NCBI GenBank assembly: GCA_036563645.1
Contig: DATCMA010000029.1
Coordinates: 1 to 64,000, forward strand
Reading direction: 5' to 3'
Source: DATCMA01 sp036563645
GTDB lineage: Bacteria; Actinomycetota; Actinomycetes; Mycobacteriales; Micromonosporaceae
DNA length: 64,000 nucleotides
The translations under genes and the position numbers were made by a program. Below are positions 59,622 through 64,000 of the stretch, one piece after another (within the stretch, counting starts at the first letter, position 1; every line of letters starts with the position of its first letter). The notes beneath the pieces were generated by a model. It did not search any database. It saw only the letters and a program-made list of their open reading frames with translations, and had not been told where the DNA came from.

Positions 59622-60875
59622 GTGACCGCGCATCCGGCTGTCCACACGCACCACTCCCCTGCCGCCGGCGCGCCGATCGACTGGGGCGAGGCCCGCTCGC
59701 GCGCCTACGCCGCCGGTCGCGCCGCCGGGTCTGAGCCCATCGCGCTGCCCCTGGCGCTCGCCGACGGGTACAGCCTCGCCGAACCGCTGACGGCGCTGAC
59801 GGACTTACCCGCCTTCCCCACGTCCAGTGTGGACGGATGGGCGGTACGGGGCCCGGGGCCATGGCGCGTGATCGGTCGCGTCCTTGCGGGGTCCACCCCT
59901 CCCCCGCTGACCGACGAGGGCACGGCGGTCGAGATCGCCACCGGAGCGATGGTCCCGCCTGGGGCGACCGCCATCCTGCGGACCGAGGAGTCCACGCGGA
60001 CTGCGGACGGCCGGGTGAGTGGGGTGCCGCGTCCGGAGCCGGAGTGGCGGCTACCCGGCGACGAGGCGCACGCGGGTGATGTCCTCGTCCCCGCGGGGAC
60101 CCCGGTCAATCCTGGGGTGATCGGTCTCGCCGCCGCCTGTGGGTACGACACGCTGCGGGTGCGGCCCCTGCCCCGCGCTGGGCTGCTGGTCTTCGGAGAC
60201 GAGTTGCTCATCCGGGGTCGGCCCGGCGCTGGTCGGGTGCGCGACGCCCTCGGGCCGTCCCTCCCCGCCTGGCTCCGCCGCTACGGGTGCCGAATCGAGC
60301 CGTCGTGGGTCACCAGCCCGATCGCCGACACCCTGCCCGCCCATGTTGACGCGTTGCGCCGGGCGCTCACCGAGGTCGACATCGTCTGTACCACCGGGGG
60401 CACCATGCGCGGGCCGGTGGACCACCTCCACCCGGCGCTGCGGGAACTCGGCGCCGAGTACGTCGTGAACACCGTCGCCGTCCGGCCGGGGTTTCCGATG
60501 CTCCTCGCCCGGGTCGTCGAGGACACCGGCCGGGTCCGCTTCATCGCCGGACTGCCCGGCAACCCCCAGTCGGCCGTCGTCGCCCTCGCCACACTCGTCG
60601 CTCCCCTCGTCGCGGGGTGGCACGGCCGACCGGAGCCGCCGCTAGCGGAGGTGCTCCTCGGCGAGCGGATTCCAGGACGTGGCGCCTATACCCACGTGGC
60701 GCTCGTGCGCGTCGAGGACGGCCTCGCCCGGCCGTTGCGGCACGCGGGCTCGGCGATGCTGCGGGGCGTGGCCCGCGCGGACGGGTTCGCCGTCATTCGC
60801 CCCGGCACCGACGGGATGGCGGGGCAGCGGGTGCCGTTCCTGGCGTTGCCGTTGCTGGCGGGAGAACGGCCATGA
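59622..60875 (+). CDS. moeA: Molybdopterin molybdenumtransferase MoeA
   Basis: It inserts molybdenum into adenylated molybdopterin. It has 417 residues. It shows FPTSSVDGWAVRG, EIATGAMVPPGATAILRTEES, LVFGDELLIRG, VCTTGGTMRGPVDHLHPAL and IAGLPGNPQSAVVALATLVAPLVAG. GTG 59622 is 6 nt after a TAGGCT (59610-59615) with no clear ribosome-binding site, so an internal leaderless promoter is possible in the 121-bp gap after mog. The end overlaps moaE by 4 nt. Confidence 0.94.
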   Translation: MTAHPAVHTHHSPAAGAPIDWGEARSRAYAAGRAAGSEPIALPLALADGYSLAEPLTALTDLPAFPTSSVDGWAVRGPGPWRVIGRVLAGSTPPPLTDEGTAVEIATGAMVPPGATAILRTEESTRTADGRVSGVPRPEPEWRLPGDEAHAGDVLVPAGTPVNPGVIGLAAACGYDTLRVRPLPRAGLLVFGDELLIRGRPGAGRVRDALGPSLPAWLRRYGCRIEPSWVTSPIADTLPAHVDALRRALTEVDIVCTTGGTMRGPVDHLHPALRELGAEYVVNTVAVRPGFPMLLARVVEDTGRVRFIAGLPGNPQSAVVALATLVAPLVAGWHGRPEPPLAEVLLGERIPGRGAYTHVALVRVEDGLARPLRHAGSAMLRGVARADGFAVIRPGTDGMAGQRVPFLALPLLAGERP

Positions 60876-61330
60876 CCGCCCAGTCCGGGGCGACGGCGAC
60901 CCCCCACGGGGCGCGTGTCCCGCTGTCCGCGGTGACCACCGAACCGCTCGACCTCGCGGCGCACGAGGCCGCGGTCGCGGATCCGCGGGCGGGTGCGGTG
61001 GTCTCCTTCCAGGGCGTCGTGCGGAACCACGATCGTGGACGCGCGGTCGCGTCGCTGGAGTACGAGGCTCATCCCCGCGCGGCCGCGGTGCTCCGCGAGG
61101 TCGCGATGGAGATCGCCGCGGATCCCGCGATCTACGCGGTCGCCGTGTCCCACCGCGTCGGACCGGTGGCGATCGGGGAGGCTGCCTTGGTCGCGGCGGT
61201 CAGCAGCGCCCACCGGGCCGAGGCGTTCGCGGCGTGCGCGCGGCTGGTGGACGAGGTGAAGGCGCGGCTTCCGGTGTGGAAGCGACAGGTCTTCACGGAT
61301 GGCCGTGAGGAGTGGGTCAACTGCCCCTGA
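60872..61330 (+). CDS. moaE: Molybdopterin synthase catalytic subunit MoaE
   Basis: It converts cPMP to molybdopterin using thiocarboxylated MoaD. It has 152 residues: DPRAGAVVSFQGVVRNHDRGRAVASLEYEAHPRAAAVL, VSHRVGPVAIGEAALVAAVSSAHRAEAFAACARLVDEVKARLPVWKRQVF. ATG overlaps the moeA stop (ATGA). No moaD or moaA is in the window, so the sulfur carrier must be encoded elsewhere. Confidence 0.93.
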   Translation: MTAQSGATATPHGARVPLSAVTTEPLDLAAHEAAVADPRAGAVVSFQGVVRNHDRGRAVASLEYEAHPRAAAVLREVAMEIAADPAIYAVAVSHRVGPVAIGEAALVAAVSSAHRAEAFAACARLVDEVKARLPVWKRQVFTDGREEWVNCP

Positions 61331-61365
61331 CCACCTCGCCCTGGGGTCCCCAGCGGGGGCGCCGA

Positions 61366-62862
61366 TCAGCCGACGCGGTTGAGCGCGCGCCGCTCGGCCC
61401 GGAACGTGGGCTCGGTCTCGAACGCCGGCTCCGCCCCAGGCCGCCACGGCAGCGCGGTGACGACGACGATGAGTGCGAGGGCGAGCGAGTTCTCCATCAC
61501 GAGCCCGAAGAGGCCGTCGGCGTAGTGCGAGCTGTAGGGCAGCTTGTGCTCGTAGGGCCAGATGGGCGACACCAGGAACAGCACGTAGAGCCCGAGCGCG
61601 GCGGCGGCGTGCCGTAGCCCGGTGAGCATCGGGAACCAGAACGGGCTCCGCAGGGTGGTGGCGCCGGTCAAGCCCGGCAGGAAGCGCTGCCCCACCCCTC
61701 GGCTCATCAGCGCCCGGCTGGCGCGCCGGCGACGCAGGGCGGTGTCGGCCAGGATGATGATCGCCGGGATGACGAAGACCAGGTGGTGCGACCACGAGAT
61801 CGGGCTGATGACGTGTGAGGTGAGCCCGACCAGGGTGAACGCGGTGAGCTCGTCCCCTTCGGCGTGCGCGTGCGAGGCGCGGGAGATGCCGACCGTGAGC
61901 AGGAGGAGGGCGAAGGAGATCCACAGCAGCCCGGGTGTCTCGGCGGAGTCGTAGAGGCGCGCGAGCACTCCGGCGAGCGACTGGTTCGGGGTCATGTCGG
62001 CGTTGCCCACGCGCTCGGTGTGCCAGAGCACCTTCGTGAAGTACGCGGTGGACTCCTCCCCCGCGATCATGAAGGTGCCGATCGTCGCGCCGAGGAAGGT
62101 GCCGATCGCGGTCAGCGCCGGGCGCCACTGCCGGGTCACGAGGAAGTAGACCACGAACAGCGCAGGCGTGAGCTTGATCGATGTGGCGAGCCCGATGCCC
62201 GCGCCGGCCCACGCGCCGCTGAACCAGAAGCGGCGCAGCGGACCGCCGGCGTCCGGGCGGACCCCGCCGCGGGCGCGCCAGCGGAGCGCGACGAAATCGG
62301 CCATGATCAGGCCGAAGAGCAGGAGGTTGACCTGCCCGTACCCGAGGGTTTCCCGGGTCGGTTCGAGCGCGACCGCGAGGGGTACGGCGAGCGCGACGGC
62401 GAACCAGCGGGACCAGCCGTAGCGCTCGGCCATCGGACCGACGAGCGCGGCGAGGACGACCGTCAGCGCGGCGATGCTGGCGATGGCGTTGATCCACCCC
62501 GCGACCGGCATGGGCAGGAACGCCATGGGAAGCATGACCAATGCCGCGAAGGGCGGGTAGGTGAAGCCGAGCGTGGTCAGCGGCGCGATGAACTCGTAGA
62601 GATCGTTTCCATGAATCCACCAGACCACCGCGCCGTGGTAGATCTTCATATCGAAAAAGACGTATGGCCGCCCGAAGGTGGCGATGGCGTGCCACGCCGC
62701 GACGCAGACGGCGGCCACGATGCCCAGCCGCGCGAGGGTTCGACGATCAATTTCTCGGATGACGCGACGGACTAGGGCAAGGCGGCTACTCCACCCCCCG
62801 ACAGGTGCCGGCATGGCGTGTGGCCACCCCCGTACCAAGTCGTCCTTTCCGCCCTGATCCAT
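61366..62862 (-). CDS. GT87 family (DUF2029) polytopic glycosyltransferase
   Basis: The 498-residue membrane protein has about 11-12 helices. The first loop has FFDMKIYHGAVVWWIHGNDLYEFIAPLTTLGFTYPPFAALVMLP, the acidic plus YPP pattern of GT87 mannosyltransferases, and later LGYGQVNLLLFGLIMADF, TSIKLTPALFVVYFL and SPISWSHHLVFVIPAII. It likely transfers a sugar from a polyprenyl-phosphate donor on the outer face, perhaps alpha-1,2-mannosyl. ATG 62862 is 5 nt after a TAGGCT on the minus strand (62868-62873), suggesting a leaderless transcript. Confidence 0.87.
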   Translation of the reverse strand: MDQGGKDDLVRGWPHAMPAPVGGWSSRLALVRRVIREIDRRTLARLGIVAAVCVAAWHAIATFGRPYVFFDMKIYHGAVVWWIHGNDLYEFIAPLTTLGFTYPPFAALVMLPMAFLPMPVAGWINAIASIAALTVVLAALVGPMAERYGWSRWFAVALAVPLAVALEPTRETLGYGQVNLLLFGLIMADFVALRWRARGGVRPDAGGPLRRFWFSGAWAGAGIGLATSIKLTPALFVVYFLVTRQWRPALTAIGTFLGATIGTFMIAGEESTAYFTKVLWHTERVGNADMTPNQSLAGVLARLYDSAETPGLLWISFALLLLTVGISRASHAHAEGDELTAFTLVGLTSHVISPISWSHHLVFVIPAIIILADTALRRRRASRALMSRGVGQRFLPGLTGATTLRSPFWFPMLTGLRHAAAALGLYVLFLVSPIWPYEHKLPYSSHYADGLFGLVMENSLALALIVVVTALPWRPGAEPAFETEPTFRAERRALNRVG

Positions 62863-63029
62863 TGCCGAGCCTAGAGCGATCAGTGAGCGCCCCGACGGGG
62901 GCGTTACCTGAACGTATCCAATCCCACACGGGTCTGCGACTTTTCTCCCTGCTTAATACGAAGCGTACGCTTCAGGTGATTCACGGTCACCAAATCTGAG
63001 AACCACTCAATCGTCCTAATCTATAGGGA

Positions 63030-63575
63030 TTACATCGGCAGCCGACGCGCGGCCGCCGCGGAGCGCACGGCGATGCGGGCGTCCCGCCGGACGGAGCGAA
63101 CCGCGCGGCGCACCGAGCGCGTGCCCTTGGTGATCGCATGATTCGCCCGCCAGCGCAGGCTAGGCCGTCCTTGGGTGTCCACCGCGGCGAGGAGCAGCCC
63201 ACCGAGCAGACCCACGTTTTTCAAGAAATGAATCTGGTGCATCCGGCGTTCCTCGGCGTCGGTGAACGACCAATACGGATGGCCAGCCAGTGTGGTCGGC
63301 ACCACTGATCCCGCCAGGAGGAGCGCGGCGGGACGCGACGCGAGCCCGGTCGCCAGCATGACGCCGCCGAGGAGTTGGGCCGCGCCATTGATCTGAACGA
63401 GAGTTCGGGCATCCGTCGGTGCCGTTGGAGCTATTTTCCTCAACCACGGCTCGATTCGGTCGGTCACACGCCGAGCCCGAGGCACCAATGGGTCAGGATT
63501 TGCTATCGCGCGCGCCCCGCTCAGCACGAAGACTGCGCTCAGCATGGCACGCGCCGCGCCGCGTATCGGTCTCAT
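63030..63575 (-). CDS. DoxX family membrane protein
   Basis: The 181-residue protein has the four-helix DoxX core: AMLSAVFVLSGARAIANPDPLVPRARRVTDRIEPWL, LVQINGAAQLLGGVMLATGLASRPAALLLAGSVVPTTLAGHPYW and QIHFLKNVGLLGGLLLAAVDTQGRPSL. The tail is very basic (TRSVRRAVRSVRRDARIAVRS). DoxX proteins are linked to redox stress at the membrane. A TATGAG -10-like element lies 6 nt before the ATG, again pointing to leaderless initiation. Confidence 0.88.
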   Translation of the reverse strand: MRPIRGAARAMLSAVFVLSGARAIANPDPLVPRARRVTDRIEPWLRKIAPTAPTDARTLVQINGAAQLLGGVMLATGLASRPAALLLAGSVVPTTLAGHPYWSFTDAEERRMHQIHFLKNVGLLGGLLLAAVDTQGRPSLRWRANHAITKGTRSVRRAVRSVRRDARIAVRSAAAARRLPM

Positions 63576-63646
63576 GAACCACTCATACCCCGTCCTGATG
63601 ATCGGCAGGGTGGAATACCGATTAAGGCGAACATCGGGTCAACGAC

Positions 63647-64000
63647 CTAGCGCCACCTGAGGCACAGGACGTAGTCGAGCGCCGACAATTCGGTCTTGAA
63701 GTAGTACCAGTCGGTGTAGCCCGGCACCCTCCGGCACTTGGCCTTCGCGTCGGCTTCGCCGTCGGTCGGGCCGTCGAAGCGCGCGAGGACCTCGTAGGTG
63801 CGCGGCCCACACGGCGCGATGGTGAAGCGCGGCGACGTGGCGTGGCCGTCGTTGCGGAGACACTCGCCGACCTCGACGAACCGGACATCGGCGGGAATCG
63901 TGTCGGTGGTCGCGGCCGGGCTCGCTTCCCCCGGTCTGCTCGTGGCGGCCGTCGGCGCGGTCGCTCCCCACTCCGGCTGACCCGTCGTCAGGTGATCCCA
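63647..64000 (-). CDS. LppU/SCO3897-like secreted protein, 3' part only
   Basis: The minus strand is open from the window edge to a TAG at 63647-63649, 117 codons without an internal Met, so the start lies beyond 64000. The C-terminal domain reads VRFVEVGECLRNDGHATSPRFTIAPCGPRTYEVLARFDG, then AKCRRVPGYTDWYYFKTELSALDYVLCLRWR, with four cysteines as in LppU/SCO3897-type exported proteins. A Thr/Pro/Ala-rich linker precedes it. The signal peptide or membrane anchor would be outside the window. The family call is from memory of its Cys pattern. Confidence 0.65.
   Translation of the reverse strand, partial: WDHLTTGQPEWGATAPTAATSRPGEASPAATTDTIPADVRFVEVGECLRNDGHATSPRFTIAPCGPRTYEVLARFDGPTDGEADAKAKCRRVPGYTDWYYFKTELSALDYVLCLRWR

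Noticed and set aside
1..64000. CRISPR arrays, complete insertion sequences, rRNA genes
   Set aside because: No repeat-spacer pattern, no transposase with terminal inverted repeats and no rRNA signature was found in the window.

Overview
This 64 kb window is the replication-origin region of a GC-rich actinobacterial chromosome (class Actinomycetia). The evidence is the gene order gyrA-gyrB-dciA-recF-gnd-dnaN-oriC-dnaA | rpmH-rnpA-yidD-yidC-jag-rsmG-parA-parB, a DLW-39 peptide between tRNA-Ile and tRNA-Ala, the trxB-trxA-sigM-murJ-pcnA block, and ino1-padR-DUF5318-ponA-rpsF-ssb-rpsR-rplI-dnaB. A gnd gene between recF and dnaN, as in Streptomyces, together with a mycobacteria-like ino1/padR neighbourhood, does not settle the genus. 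I do not name a species.

Layout. 1-1280: a frameshifted tyrosine integrase remnant ends next to the 3' end of tRNA-Ala(UGC), followed by DLW-39 and tRNA-Ile(GAU). 1.5-11.9 kb: a leftward block of replication and topology genes, interrupted by one rightward gene of unknown function (7504-8058). 11.9-12.7 kb: oriC, with about a dozen DnaA boxes. 12.7-14.5 kb: dnaA. 15.2-21.5 kb: the rightward rpmH-to-parB cluster with five perfect 14-bp parS palindromes. 22-38 kb: cell-wall, redox and envelope-stress genes (ddl, a cwlM-like amidase, trxA/trxB, sigM and its anti-sigma, a pseudokinase, murJ, pcnA, ino1, padR). 38-49 kb: DUF5318, a class A PBP, polytopic GT-C-like membrane proteins, endonuclease IV, a secreted protein and the rpsF-ssb-rpsR-rplI operon. 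49-52.6 kb: a Trp-nonapeptide-repeat membrane protein divergent from dnaB. 52.8-58 kb: a zinc-ribbon protein and a four-gene, 4-nt-overlapping operon (GGDEF-EAL, GT87-like, two fluoride channels). 58-64 kb: an AT-rich non-coding island, a moaC-mog-moeA-moaE operon, another GT87-like protein, a DoxX protein and the 3' part of an LppU/SCO3897-like gene cut by the window edge.

How the genes work together. DnaA boxes occur not only at oriC but also upstream of dnaA, between gyrB and gyrA, and in the dnaB promoter region, which suggests DnaA may also influence supercoiling and helicase supply. parA, parB and parS segregate the newly copied origin. murJ, the pseudokinase, the cwlM-like protein, ddl and the PBP cover peptidoglycan precursor synthesis, export and assembly. 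trxBA has a SigR-type promoter. Several genes have a TAGGCT-like -10 element only 5-9 nt before the start codon, so leaderless transcripts are likely. Many operons end in long perfect hairpins, mostly without a T tract.
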